Source: Verrucomicrobiota bacterium | Lineage (GTDB): Bacteria; Verrucomicrobiota; Verrucomicrobiia; Limisphaerales; JADJPG01 | Direction: 5' to 3' | DNA length: 64,000 nucleotides | Assembly: GCA_016713365.1 (NCBI GenBank) | Contig: JADJPG010000046.1 | Location: 3,806 to 67,805, forward strand | Shown here: positions 1-8,866 of the stretch, piece after piece | Position numbering within the stretch: the stretch's first letter is position 1 | How the letters are laid out: each line of letters begins with the position of its first letter | Notes under the pieces: generated by a model | The model's database searches: none | What the model was told of the DNA's origin: nothing | Seen by the model: the letters and a program-made list of their open reading frames with translations, nothing else | Position numbers and translations under genes: made by a program

Positions 1-1257
1 CGTAACGCGAACATTCTCGTCCGTTATTCGATCCCCGAATCCGACCGCAGCTGGGTCGGAGAATCGTTGAAGGCAAACTCGCGGATCGTCGAGTTTCTGA
101 ATCGCGGCGGTGATTCCTCCGGAGTTTCCGCCGGACTGGACGGTGTGAAGCGGCTCTACACCAGCACTCCGCTGAATCGCACCCTGGGCATTGCCGACGC
201 CCATGTCATCGTGGGCATCCCGGTTCAAGTCGCCTACGAGGCCGCCAATCACACGCTCGCGCAGAACCTGATTATCCTCGGCATTGTCTCCCTGCTGGCC
301 ATGGCAGCCGCGTGGATTTCGAGTGATGCGTTTGTGCTGCGGCATGTGCGCGGGCTGGTGACCGCCGCCAAGAAGATGCGGATGGGCAATCTCTCGGCGC
401 GCTCCGGCGTGGAGCACGGCCCGGGTGAGATTGGTGAACTGGCGCGGAGTTTTGACGAGATGGCGGCGGCGCTCGAACAGCAGGTGGCCGAATTGCGAAA
501 GGCGGAAGAAGATCTGAAGGAGCTGAACGAGGATCTGGAGAAACGGGTGATCGACCGCACGCTGGAGCTCAAGCGCTCCAATGAGGACCTGGAACAATTC
601 GCGTACGTGGCGTCGCACGATTTGCAGGAGCCGCTGCGGATGATCACGAATTATCTCCAGCTCCTGCGCCAGCGTTACAAGGATCAGCTGGACACGAACG
701 CCCACGATTTCATCGGCTTCGCGCTGGATGGCTCTAAGCGGATGAACCAACTGATTCACGATCTGCTCGCCTACTCTCGCGTGGGCACGCACGGAAAAGA
801 GCTCGTGGTGACCGAATGCGGACAGGCTCTCGCGGATGCGCTGGCGAACCTCACGGTGGCCATTGAAGAATCGAAAGCCGAGATCACCCACGACCCGCTT
901 CCGTCGGTGGTGGGCGACGAGGTTCAACTCACGCAGCTGTTCCAGAACCTGATTGGTAATGCGGTCAAATTCCGGGGAGACGTTCCACCGAAGATTCACG
1001 TGGGAGTACAGCGCAAGGGCAACGACTGGGAGTTCACCGTGCGCGACAACGGCATTGGAATCGCCGAACAGGATTTCCAGAGAATCTTCATCGTCTTCCA
1101 GCGGCTGCACAGTCGTGAGAAGTATCCCGGCACGGGTATCGGACTCTCCGTTTGCAAGAAGATCGTGGAACGTCACGGGGGACGAATCTGGGTCGAGTCC
1201 AAGGTGGGCCGTGGTACGACCTTTCACTTCACCATTCCCGTGCTGGCCGGGGCCTGA
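1..1257 (+). CDS. Sensor histidine kinase, 5' end outside the window
   Basis: The frame is open from base 1, so the TTG at 67 is not a convincing start and the gene begins upstream. Counting codons from base 1, the visible part holds the end of a sensor region, one membrane segment (about 88-112), a HAMP-like linker, a coiled coil (about 150-195), a HisKA domain with the phospho-acceptor His206 in ASHDLQEPLRMI, and an ATPase domain with an N box (NLIGNAVKF), G1 (DNGIGI) and G2 (GTGIGLSV, about 377). The HDLQEPLR form is typical of the phytochrome-like kinase subgroup. It would autophosphorylate and pass the phosphate to a response regulator, but none is seen next to it. The signal sensed is unknown. 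Confidence 0.93.
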   Translation, partial: RNANILVRYSIPESDRSWVGESLKANSRIVEFLNRGGDSSGVSAGLDGVKRLYTSTPLNRTLGIADAHVIVGIPVQVAYEAANHTLAQNLIILGIVSLLAMAAAWISSDAFVLRHVRGLVTAAKKMRMGNLSARSGVEHGPGEIGELARSFDEMAAALEQQVAELRKAEEDLKELNEDLEKRVIDRTLELKRSNEDLEQFAYVASHDLQEPLRMITNYLQLLRQRYKDQLDTNAHDFIGFALDGSKRMNQLIHDLLAYSRVGTHGKELVVTECGQALADALANLTVAIEESKAEITHDPLPSVVGDEVQLTQLFQNLIGNAVKFRGDVPPKIHVGVQRKGNDWEFTVRDNGIGIAEQDFQRIFIVFQRLHSREKYPGTGIGLSVCKKIVERHGGRIWVESKVGRGTTFHFTIPVLAGA

Positions 1258-1367
1258 TGCGGCTCGTGCCGGGCTGGTTTCTGCTTCTCCTCGCTCCACA
1301 TCTTTTCGCCTGAGGCAAAGCCGTGATTTGCAAACGGGCGGCGCATCCACTATTCCTTGGCGGCCTT

Positions 1368-2048
1368 ATGAGCGTGCCAAACATTGTGACGATTCGGGAG
1401 CTGTCGAAAGAGTATCGGCAGGGCGAGATCAATGTGACGGCGCTCAACAACGTCTCGCTCGACATTGCGCAAGGCGAGTTCCTCACCCTTATGGGCCCGT
1501 CCGGGTCCGGCAAATCGACGCTCTTGCACATCATCGCCGGAATTGATCGTCCCACCCGGGGCGTCTGCCGAGTTCAGGACATTGACCTCACAAAGCTCGA
1601 TGAATCCGGCCTTGCCGACTGGCGCAATCAGAACGTCGGCTTCGTTTTCCAGACCTTCAACCTTATCCCGGTGCTCACTGCGTTTGAAAACGTCGAGCTC
1701 CCGCTCTTGCTCACCAGGTTGAATGCGAAGCGACGTCGCGAGCAGGTGAACACGGCGCTAGAGCTCGTCGGACTGGCCGAGCGCCAGAAACATCTGCCGC
1801 GACAACTTTCCGGCGGCCAGGAGCAGCGCGTGGCGATTGCGCGGGCGCTGGTGACCGATCCGAAACTCATCGTGGCGGACGAGCCGACGGGAAATCTCGA
1901 TTCAAACTCAGCGCAGGAAGTTCTCGGAATTTTGCAGATGCTGAGCCGGCAGATTGGCAAGACGGTGATCATGGTGACGCATGATCCGAAGGCGGCGGCG
2001 TTTGGTTCGCGCTCGATTCATCTCGAGAAGGGAGAGCTGACGAATTGA
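1368..2048 (+). CDS. ABC transporter ATP-binding protein, LolD/MacB type
   Basis: A 226-residue ATPase with Walker A GPSGSGKST (about 43-51), the signature LSGGQ (about 147; the next residues are EQR rather than the usual QQR) and Walker B LIVADEP (about 167). The ATG at 1368 is preferred over an upstream in-frame ATG because MSVPNIVTIREL starts where the family normally starts. It overlaps the following permease by 4 bases (TTGA) and a second permease follows, so the three form one transporter operon. Such systems drive lipoprotein or small-molecule export, or mechanotransmission, rather than import. No periplasmic adaptor (MacA-like) gene is present here, so the substrate is unknown. Confidence 0.93.
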   Translation: MSVPNIVTIRELSKEYRQGEINVTALNNVSLDIAQGEFLTLMGPSGSGKSTLLHIIAGIDRPTRGVCRVQDIDLTKLDESGLADWRNQNVGFVFQTFNLIPVLTAFENVELPLLLTRLNAKRRREQVNTALELVGLAERQKHLPRQLSGGQEQRVAIARALVTDPKLIVADEPTGNLDSNSAQEVLGILQMLSRQIGKTVIMVTHDPKAAAFGSRSIHLEKGELTN

Positions 2049-3193
2049 CGACAATCGGCTTCATCGCGCGGAACGCGCTGCGCAACAAACGCCGGTTCAT
2101 CCTGTCGGTGTCGAGCGTGGCGATGAGCTTGTTTCTGCTCGTTACGCTTCAAGTGGCGCTGCGCGAACTGACGAATCCGATCAATGACGAGGGCTCCACG
2201 TTGCGCATCATTGTTCGCAACAAGGTTTCGCTCGCCCAGCCGCTGCCGGCGCGTCAGCTGGCGACCATCGAACGCATTCCCGGAGTCGCTGCCGTCACGC
2301 CGTTCAGTTACTTCGGAGGGCTTTACAAGGGCGACGAGAAGTTCACGAGCTTCGCGCAATTCGCGGTGGACCCGGTCCGTGCGAACGAGCTGCTCTCCGA
2401 TGCAAAAGTGCCAGCGGAGCAGATGAAGGCATGGGTGGCCGACCGGACGTCGGCGGTGGTCGGGAAGATGACCGCCGAGCGATACAAGCTGAAGATTGGC
2501 GACCGGATGCAGTTCACCGGACAGATTTATCCGTGCGACTTGGAATTCAAGATCGCCGGGATCTACGAAGGCACTGCCGATGATCGGAACGTCTTCTTCC
2601 ATCATAAATACCTCGATGAATCGCTGGGTAACCCTGGGACCGTTGGAACATGGTGGGTAAAGGCTGCGTCTGCGGAAGAGGCGACACTTATTACGGATCG
2701 CATTAACAAGGCGTTCGCCAACACGAGTGCGGAAGTGCGGGCGGAGACGGAACGGGCGTTTCAACTCGGCTTCGTTTCCATGTGGGCGAACATCAAGATC
2801 TTGATCGGCGGGATTAGTGTGGTGGTGGTCTTCGCGCTCCTGCTGGTGACGGTGAGCACCATGAGCATGGCGATTCGCGAGCGTTTCCGCGAACTCGCGG
2901 TATTGAAGGCCTTGGGCTTCCGGCGACGCGAGTTGTTCGCGTTCATTCTCGCTGAGAGCTTCGGGCTTGCGACGCTGGGAGCGGTGTTTGGAGCCGGCGG
3001 TGCCTGGTGTCTATATCGAGTGCTCGACATGCAGACGCTCAGTAGTGGGATGTTCGTGATGTTCGAAGTGACGCCGCAGATGATGGCGCTGGCATTCAGC
3101 ATCGCGGCGGTGCTCGGATTGTTGTCCGCCGCGGCCCCGATGATTGGCGTGGCCCGCACGAGTGTGGTGCAGGGATTGAAGACTCTCGACTGA
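2045..3193 (+). CDS. ABC transporter permease, FtsX/MacB family (first)
   Basis: A 382-residue membrane protein with the usual MacB/FtsX plan: one N-terminal membrane helix (about 20-40), a large extracytoplasmic domain (about 45-250) and three C-terminal helices (about 255-280, 300-325, 345-368). The helix-adjacent motif MAIRERFRELAVLKALGFRR is typical of FtsX-domain permeases. The start is a TTG overlapping the ATPase stop (TTGA), which implies translational coupling. It pairs with the permease that begins 8 bases downstream, giving a heterodimeric exporter with the ATPase at 1368. Confidence 0.9.
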   Translation: MTTIGFIARNALRNKRRFILSVSSVAMSLFLLVTLQVALRELTNPINDEGSTLRIIVRNKVSLAQPLPARQLATIERIPGVAAVTPFSYFGGLYKGDEKFTSFAQFAVDPVRANELLSDAKVPAEQMKAWVADRTSAVVGKMTAERYKLKIGDRMQFTGQIYPCDLEFKIAGIYEGTADDRNVFFHHKYLDESLGNPGTVGTWWVKAASAEEATLITDRINKAFANTSAEVRAETERAFQLGFVSMWANIKILIGGISVVVVFALLLVTVSTMSMAIRERFRELAVLKALGFRRRELFAFILAESFGLATLGAVFGAGGAWCLYRVLDMQTLSSGMFVMFEVTPQMMALAFSIAAVLGLLSAAAPMIGVARTSVVQGLKTLD

Positions 3194-3200
3194 ACGCATC

Positions 3201-4364
3201 ATGGCTCTCCCGCTTCGCTATAGTTTCCGGAATGTTTTGATCCGCTGGCGATCCACCTTTGCGACGGTGCTGGGGATCGCGCTGGTCGTTTTCGTGTTTG
3301 TGCTGCTGCAATCACTGGCAGCCGGTATCGAGAAGAGCAGCGGCAACACGGGCGATCCGCGCAACATCATGATCGTGCGGAAGGGTTCCACGGCGGAATC
3401 GGCGAGCCTGATTTCCCGGGAGAACCTGCGTGAGATTCAATACTTCGAGGAGATCGCCCGAAACGACCGCGGAGAACCGATCATTTCGGCGGATGTGCTC
3501 GTGCTGGTGAACTTGCCGCGTTCGGACGGCAGCGGCGAGGCGAACGTGTTGTTGCGCGGTGTTTCGCCGCGGGGCGTCGAGTTGAGGCCCCAGGTTCGGC
3601 TGGTGGCTGGACGCTGGTTCACGCCCGGGAAACGCGAGATCGTTGTCAGCTCGCGCATGGCGAACCGCTTCGCGAATTTCGGAATCGGCCAGTCTTTCAA
3701 GGCGGGTACGGCGAATTTTATAGTGGTGGGATGGCTTGATGGTGGCGGCAGCGCCTTCGATTCGGAGTGCTGGATGGATGCGGATGAATGTCGCTCGGTG
3801 TTTGAGCGCGATCTCTATTCGAGTTTCCTCGTCCGACCCGTGGATGAGTCTGCGGCGACAAAGTTCCTCGAACGCATCGAGGCGGATCGCCGGTTCAAGC
3901 TGAAGGCGGAGAAGGAGGTGGAATACTATCGCAAGCAGACGATGACGGCGGCGCCAATCAAGTGGCTCGGGGGATTTCTGGCGATCATGATGTCGGTGGG
4001 CGCGGTCTTCGCCGCGATGAACACGATGTATGCGAGCATTGGCGCGCGGACGCGGGAGATTGGAACGCTGCGGGTGCTGGGCTTTCGACGCCGCTCGGTG
4101 GTGCTCGCGCTGTTGATCGAGGGCGCGTTGCTGGCGTTGATTGGCGGGATCGTGGGCTGTGGAGTCGCTTATCTGTGGAATGGCTACACGACGGCGACGA
4201 TGGGTTTCGAGACGTTCAGCGAAATTGTTTTCGAGTTCACGGTCACACCCAGACTGATGGCGGAGGGATTGATTTTTGCCGTGCTGGTCGGGTTGCTCGG
4301 CAGTTTTCTTCCTTCGGTCCGAGCGTCGCGATTGCCTGTGATCGCAGCGTTGAAGTCGGTGTGA
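3201..4364 (+). CDS. ABC transporter permease, FtsX/MacB family (second)
   Basis: A 387-residue paralogue of the preceding permease with the same plan: an N-terminal helix (about 18-40), a periplasmic domain, and three C-terminal helices. The motif ARTREIGTLRVLGFRR marks the FtsX domain. The ATG lies 8 bases after the upstream stop, so the two permeases are co-transcribed. The protein probably dimerises with the first permease. The minus strand carries a long open frame across this gene (3312-4394), but it has low-complexity Arg/His-rich composition and no family character, so the plus-strand reading is used. Confidence 0.9.
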   Translation: MALPLRYSFRNVLIRWRSTFATVLGIALVVFVFVLLQSLAAGIEKSSGNTGDPRNIMIVRKGSTAESASLISRENLREIQYFEEIARNDRGEPIISADVLVLVNLPRSDGSGEANVLLRGVSPRGVELRPQVRLVAGRWFTPGKREIVVSSRMANRFANFGIGQSFKAGTANFIVVGWLDGGGSAFDSECWMDADECRSVFERDLYSSFLVRPVDESAATKFLERIEADRRFKLKAEKEVEYYRKQTMTAAPIKWLGGFLAIMMSVGAVFAAMNTMYASIGARTREIGTLRVLGFRRRSVVLALLIEGALLALIGGIVGCGVAYLWNGYTTATMGFETFSEIVFEFTVTPRLMAEGLIFAVLVGLLGSFLPSVRASRLPVIAALKSV

Positions 4365-4473
4365 AGTCCCATTCTTCGCCGCGCTCGGTGTCACGCAAGT
4401 GCCTGCGGCGCTTCAGATTTTTAATTTGCTTGCCGATTGCTTAACCAAGCATCTAAAAGCTCATCAATCACTT

Positions 4474-5493
4474 ATGGCCGTGCGCAAACCAGCTGGGAAA
4501 AAGGGATCGAAGAAAGACTCCGCCGATGGAAAGCGTCCTGCACGAGCCAAGGGTTCGGGGGATACCAAGTTTTTCGTGCCGGCTTCGTCCATGGACGAAG
4601 CCAAAGCACCCCGCGAGTCGGTGAAGGTCAACGACGCGCCGCCGACGGCGACACGGGATCGGGGTGGTTACGATGGCGATACCGCTTTCAAACTTTATCT
4701 CCGCGAGATCGGGCAGGTGAAGTTGCTCACTCCACAGGAGGAAATCGAACTCGCGGCGTTGATCAAGAAGGGCGACAAGAAAGCGCGCGAGCAGATGATC
4801 AAGGCGAACCTTCGTCTCGTGGTGAAGATCGCGCACGACTATGAAGGTTTTGGCCTGCCGCTGCTCGATTTGATCAGCGAAGGCAACATCGGCTTGATGA
4901 AGGCGGTGGAGCGTTTCGATCCTTCGAAGGGTGGAAAGCTTTCGACCTATGGTTCGTGGTGGATCAAGCAGTCGATCAAGCGCGCACTGGCCAACCAGTC
5001 CAAGACCATTCGTCTCCCGGTCCATCTCGTGGACAAAATCTCCAAAATGCGCCGCGTGACGATGAAGCTTCACGAGGTCTTCGGGCGTGAACCAACGGAC
5101 GAGGAACTGGCGGAGGAGATGGGCATGTCGTCGTCCCGCGTGGCGCAGATGCGCACGGCGGCGATTCGGCCGGCGTCTCTCGATGCGCCGATTGGCGATG
5201 ACGATTCGAACAGCTATTCGGAAGTGATCGCGGACGAGAATGCCGACACACCGTACGAACAGCTCGAGGATCAGACCGTGACCTTGATGCTTCGTGACAT
5301 GGTCACGACGCTCGATGAACGCGAGGCCACCATTCTCCGCTATCGCTTCGGCCTCGACGGCGGCAGCGAGAAGACTTTGGAAGAGGTAGGCGAAAAGTTT
5401 GGCGTCACCCGCGAGCGGGTTCGCCAGATTCAGAACATCGCCCTCAACAAGCTCCGCAAGATGATCGAGCGACTTGAAGCCAAGCAAAAGTAG
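4474..5493 (+). CDS. RNA polymerase sigma factor, RpoD/SigA-like
   Basis: A 339-residue sigma-70 factor. After a charged, Lys-rich N-terminus it has region 1.2 (DTAFKLYLREIGQVKLLTPQ), region 2 (NLRLVVKIAHDY, LDLISEGNIGLMKAVERFDP, STYGSWWIKQSIKRA), region 3 and region 4 with the helix-turn-helix GVTRERVRQIQ near the C-terminus. No long region 1.1 or non-conserved insert is seen, so it may be a group 2 factor rather than the main housekeeping one. The ATG at 4474 (MAVRKPAGKK) is chosen over the GTG at 4399, which would add a hydrophobic stretch foreign to the family. It is followed after 9 bases by apt. Confidence 0.93.
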   Translation: MAVRKPAGKKGSKKDSADGKRPARAKGSGDTKFFVPASSMDEAKAPRESVKVNDAPPTATRDRGGYDGDTAFKLYLREIGQVKLLTPQEEIELAALIKKGDKKAREQMIKANLRLVVKIAHDYEGFGLPLLDLISEGNIGLMKAVERFDPSKGGKLSTYGSWWIKQSIKRALANQSKTIRLPVHLVDKISKMRRVTMKLHEVFGREPTDEELAEEMGMSSSRVAQMRTAAIRPASLDAPIGDDDSNSYSEVIADENADTPYEQLEDQTVTLMLRDMVTTLDEREATILRYRFGLDGGSEKTLEEVGEKFGVTRERVRQIQNIALNKLRKMIERLEAKQK

Positions 5494-5502
5494 GATGCTT
5501 TC

Positions 5503-6039
5503 ATGACAGCGACACCGCCGACGGTTCAGAATCTCAGAGACGCCATTCGCAACGTTCCCGACTTCCCCAAGCCGGGTATTCAGTTCAAGGACATCACCCC
5601 GGTGCTCGCGGACTCGAAGTTGTTCGCGGGGTGCATTGAACTGCTGATCGACGGGTTCAAGCCCGGGGAGATTGACACGGTCGTCGGCATTGATGCGCGT
5701 GGATTTATCTTCGCCTCAGCCGCGGCGTTGCGTTTGAACGCCGGCTTCGTTCCGGTGCGCAAAAAGGGAAAGCTCCCGTTCGACACGCACGAGCAGAGTT
5801 ACGAGCTGGAATACGGCAGCAACACAATCGCGATTCACACGGACGCGGTGAAGCCGGGCAGCCGGGTGTTGCTAATCGATGACCTGCTGGCGACGGGTGG
5901 GACGGCGGAAGCGGCGGCGATGCTGCTTCAGAAGGTGGGCGCGAAGATTCTCGAAGCGGCGTTCTTCATCGAGCTGAAGGATCTCAACGGTCGCGAGCGC
6001 ATCCAGCACTGCCCGGTGCGTTCGCTCGTCGTCTACTGA
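5503..6039 (+). CDS. apt: Adenine phosphoribosyltransferase
   Basis: A 178-residue type I phosphoribosyltransferase that makes AMP from adenine and PRPP in purine salvage. The N-terminal IRNVPDFPKPGIQFKDITPVL block and the PRPP-binding loop LLIDDLLATGGTA (about 125-137) are diagnostic for Apt. The length is normal. The gene starts 9 bases after the sigma-factor stop, and may be co-transcribed with it. It ends 15 bases before the convergent TlpA-like gene. Confidence 0.95.
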   Translation: MTATPPTVQNLRDAIRNVPDFPKPGIQFKDITPVLADSKLFAGCIELLIDGFKPGEIDTVVGIDARGFIFASAAALRLNAGFVPVRKKGKLPFDTHEQSYELEYGSNTIAIHTDAVKPGSRVLLIDDLLATGGTAEAAAMLLQKVGAKILEAAFFIELKDLNGRERIQHCPVRSLVVY

Positions 6040-6056
6040 GGCGGACGGGTCCGCCT
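6039..6056. terminator. Hairpin between convergent genes
   Basis: A perfect 7-bp stem (aggcgga / tccgcct) with a 4-base loop fills the short space between the convergent apt and TlpA-like genes. It lacks a clear T-tract on either side, so it may be a weak bidirectional terminator or a 3'-end stabiliser. Confidence 0.4.
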
Positions 6057-7287
6057 ATTCGGCGAGAAGCTTCTCGATTTTCTCCGCGAGGTTTTCCCGG
6101 GCGTTGGTTTCGCGTAGGTTTCCCTTCTTGTCGATCAGCCACATGGTTGGAATCGAGGCAATCTCGAATTCTTCGGCGAACTTGGTTCCAGCCCCGTCGT
6201 AGCACTGGGGCCACGTCATGTTTTCGCGCTTCACGACTTTCTCCAACGCTTCCTCGTCGCGATCCAGGCTGATACCGAGAATTTCAAATCCCTTCGGATT
6301 CAGCTTCGCGTAGGTCTCCTTCACCTTCGGCAGTTCCGCCATGCACGGGCCGCACCAAGTGGCCCAGAAGTCGATTAGCACGACTTTCCCCTTCATGGCC
6401 GCGAGATCAATGTCGCGGCCGTCGGTGGACTTGAACTTCATCGCAATGGGTTTGCCGACGCGATCCAGTTTCTTGATCAAACCCTGAGCAGCGGCTTCCA
6501 CTTCTTCGCCGGGTTTGGACGTGATCAATTCCTGCGCGATCGATCGAGCCTTGTCGGCCTGACCTTGATCGGCCCAGCCCTGCGCCACGCTGACGAGCAA
6601 GCCGGCGAGTTCGCCGTTCTTGGGAAACTCCTTCATGAGATCACGCGCGCCCTTCTCCAGAGCGGTCAACGCCGCGGAAGGATTGTTGTCCGCCTGGCTC
6701 ATGACGGAACGCTGGAGCTGGGTGACCCGGAGCTGGAGGCGTTCCTCTTCCGAAAGGTTTGGATCCTTGAGCTTCGCTGATTCGAGTTCGTTCAACCGGG
6801 CGATGACGTTGGTGTTGCCCATCTGCATTGCGACGCCGAGCAGGTATTGCTCGCGGTCCTTCGCTTCGCTTGCCATCTCGTGTTTCGGGAACTTGGTGTA
6901 GAAGTCCTTCATCTTGCCGGCGGCGTCGGCGGCGAGAGTGGCGTTCTTCTTCTCATATTCGGCGACGGCTTCCTTCGACGGCGGAGTGGTGTCCCACTCG
7001 GGCGGATACGGCGGCGGACGCATGGCTTGGAGGACTTCCTTCCAGGCGAGATCGCCCGCGGCGAGCGCCGTGTTGGTGGCGGCTGAGCCGACGGGAACAT
7101 TCTGGAGGAGGTCGGCATCGCCCACGGGGACTTCCACTTTCGCGGTCTTCGCGGGCTCGGCGGCAGGTGCAGGTGCTGTGGCGGCGGGCTTTTCCTCGGC
7201 GGATTTACCGCAGCCAGCGATCAGAACCGCGGTGGCGAGTGTTGCTCCGGCTAATGAAATTCTTTGAATGACGGTAGTTTTCTTCAT
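6055..7287 (-). CDS. TlpA-like thioredoxin-fold lipoprotein
   Basis: A 410-residue envelope protein. It has a signal peptide ending in the lipobox LIAGC (Cys about 26), an Ala/Pro-rich linker, a helical middle region of about 200 residues that may be TPR-like, and a C-terminal TlpA/ResA-type domain with IDFWATWCGPCMAELP (about 290) and the cis-proline region EIASIPTMWLID. The WCGPC active site supports a thiol-disulfide role outside the cytoplasm, as in redoxins that reduce apocytochromes or misoxidised proteins. The two multihaem cytochromes near 26-30 kb are possible clients, but that is only inference. Confidence 0.88.
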   Translation of the reverse strand: MKKTTVIQRISLAGATLATAVLIAGCGKSAEEKPAATAPAPAAEPAKTAKVEVPVGDADLLQNVPVGSAATNTALAAGDLAWKEVLQAMRPPPYPPEWDTTPPSKEAVAEYEKKNATLAADAAGKMKDFYTKFPKHEMASEAKDREQYLLGVAMQMGNTNVIARLNELESAKLKDPNLSEEERLQLRVTQLQRSVMSQADNNPSAALTALEKGARDLMKEFPKNGELAGLLVSVAQGWADQGQADKARSIAQELITSKPGEEVEAAAQGLIKKLDRVGKPIAMKFKSTDGRDIDLAAMKGKVVLIDFWATWCGPCMAELPKVKETYAKLNPKGFEILGISLDRDEEALEKVVKRENMTWPQCYDGAGTKFAEEFEIASIPTMWLIDKKGNLRETNARENLAEKIEKLLAE

Positions 7288-7425
7288 GACGTTCCGCTTT
7301 CGTTAAGGGAATCAGAAGAGCACGCCATTGGCGTTATTCACAGCAATTTTTGCCGGAATGGAGCGGTCCTCGCCAACGGGCGCGACGTGCGCTACCGTTC
7401 CATCGGCAATCGAGCAAGCATCAAC

Positions 7426-8397
7426 ATGTTCAAGACACTCAAGCTATAGCAGCTCTCCAGCGCGCTGAAGAGCAAAGGCAATTCTCCCGAGGCTTACTCT
7501 GCAATCCTCGAACTTGGCCGTCTGGGCGATGACAAGGCGATCAATCTTCTCATCGAAACACTGGCGCGAAAAGACGGCGTGTCACGGAGCGCCGCGCGGG
7601 AGCTGGGGAAGTTACGAAATGAGCGGGCCATTCCTGCGCTGGTGGCGTTGCTCGATTGCGGCGAGGTGAACCAGGCCGCGGCGGAAGCGCTGCTGGCGTT
7701 TGGGCCAAAGGCGGTCGGACCATTGATCGATGTGCTGAAGGCCGGCTCGGGCGCGGCCCGGCAGCTGGCGGTTTCGGCGCTGGGAGAGTTGCGCGACAAA
7801 CGCGCGGTGGAGCCGTTGATCGAGATCATGCAGACCGATGACGTTTACGCAGTGCGCACAGCGGCGGCGACGGCGCTGGGGCAGCTGAAGGATTCGCGCG
7901 CGGTGTGGGTTTTGGTCGGGACGCTGCAAATGCGTGATGAGACGACGCCCGATCGGCAGGCGGCCCTGGAGCAGTTGCGCCAGGCGACGCATCTGGCGTT
8001 GAGGAAAATCGGCGATCCGCTCGCGGCGAAAGTCGCGGGAACGACGGTCATCGATGTCGCGGCCGCGGCCGTCGCAGAGGCGGAGCGCAAACTGGTGGAG
8101 TCCGGCATTCACCCGAAACTCGTGGGCGACCTCAAGCTGCTGACTAACGACGAGATTGTGGACGTGATGCGCGAATTGGTGGCGGCGATTGAAGAGATTT
8201 CCTGGGCGACACTGGAGAATCGCAATCCGATGCTGGCGGTTTGCTTCCAGACCTACGAACAACGCTCCGGCATTGCGGAGCAGTTGGGCAAGGAACTTCA
8301 CCGGCGCGGTGGGGCGGGACTGGTGAAGCAGATTCTCGAGCAGCAGCTGAGCGGTCACACGGCAATTACCAATTGGTGGAGTGGCATCGGGGCCTGA
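7426..8397 (+). CDS. HEAT-repeat protein with in-frame amber codon
   Basis: The frame from ATG 7426 reads MFKTLKL, then TAG at 7447-7449, then continues QLSSALKSKGNSPEAYSAIL into a run of HEAT/PBS-lyase repeats (LGRLGDDKAINLLIETL, LGKLRNERAIPALVALL, LGELRDKRAVEPLIEIM, LGQLKDSRAVWVLVGTL). The repeat pattern clearly begins before any start codon downstream of the TAG; the first usable one is GTG 7579. The likely real gene is therefore 7426-8397 with one changed base (CAG to TAG would give Gln8). The alternative is a shortened product from 7579. HEAT solenoids bind proteins. The C-terminal about 110 residues do not match the repeat pattern and I do not recognise them. Confidence 0.75.
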
Positions 8398-8490
8398 AAT
8401 TGGGCCGCTTCCCCGGGTCAAAAAATCAATTGCTGCGGGCCGGGTTTGAACTACTGTCCCGACGAACAGCCGGTTTGGCTGCGAATTGTC

Positions 8491-8841
8491 ATGAAAAGCA
8501 TTCTTCCGATTCTGGCGACGGGCGTTGTGTTGATGGGTTGCGCGCGCGATCCAAATCGCATCGGCGTGACCAACCCGAATCATCCGGGTCCGGCAGCAGG
8601 CCGCGCGTTGGGCGCGGGAGCGGGCGTGGTGGCCGGCAATGTCGCGGGCGGTGTGGTCGGTTTCGGCGAAGGCGCGGCGTCTGGGGCGGCGGCTCCGTTT
8701 AACAACACCCGACGCGTGGTGCGGACGTGGCGAACGGAAAAGACGGCTGACGGCCGGACCATTCAGGTTCCCGTCGATACGGTGGTGGATGAATACGGAC
8801 GTCCTGTTGGCGGCGCGCCGAAACCATCCGCGTCGAAGTGA
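8491..8841 (+). CDS. Small Gly/Ala-rich lipoprotein, unknown function
   Basis: A 116-residue protein with a short signal peptide and lipobox LMGC (Cys about 17). The middle part, about 40-70, is Gly/Ala-rich (GRALGAGAGVVAGNVAGG) and resembles the glycine-zipper segments of outer-membrane lipoproteins. A charged tail follows. The ATG at 8491 is preferred over TTG 8446 because it puts the hydrophobic signal at the N-terminus. It stands first in a run of four lipoprotein genes, with 25 bases to the next start. Confidence 0.72.
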   Translation: MKSILPILATGVVLMGCARDPNRIGVTNPNHPGPAAGRALGAGAGVVAGNVAGGVVGFGEGAASGAAAPFNNTRRVVRTWRTEKTADGRTIQVPVDTVVDEYGRPVGGAPKPSASK

Positions 8842-8866
8842 ACATCCAGAAGACTGCGGGTCTGTG

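Noticed and set aside
3312..4394. Minus-strand open frame (360 codons) opposite the second permease
   Set aside because: The permease is supported by its FtsX domain and operon; the minus frame is low-complexity Arg/Gln/His-rich.
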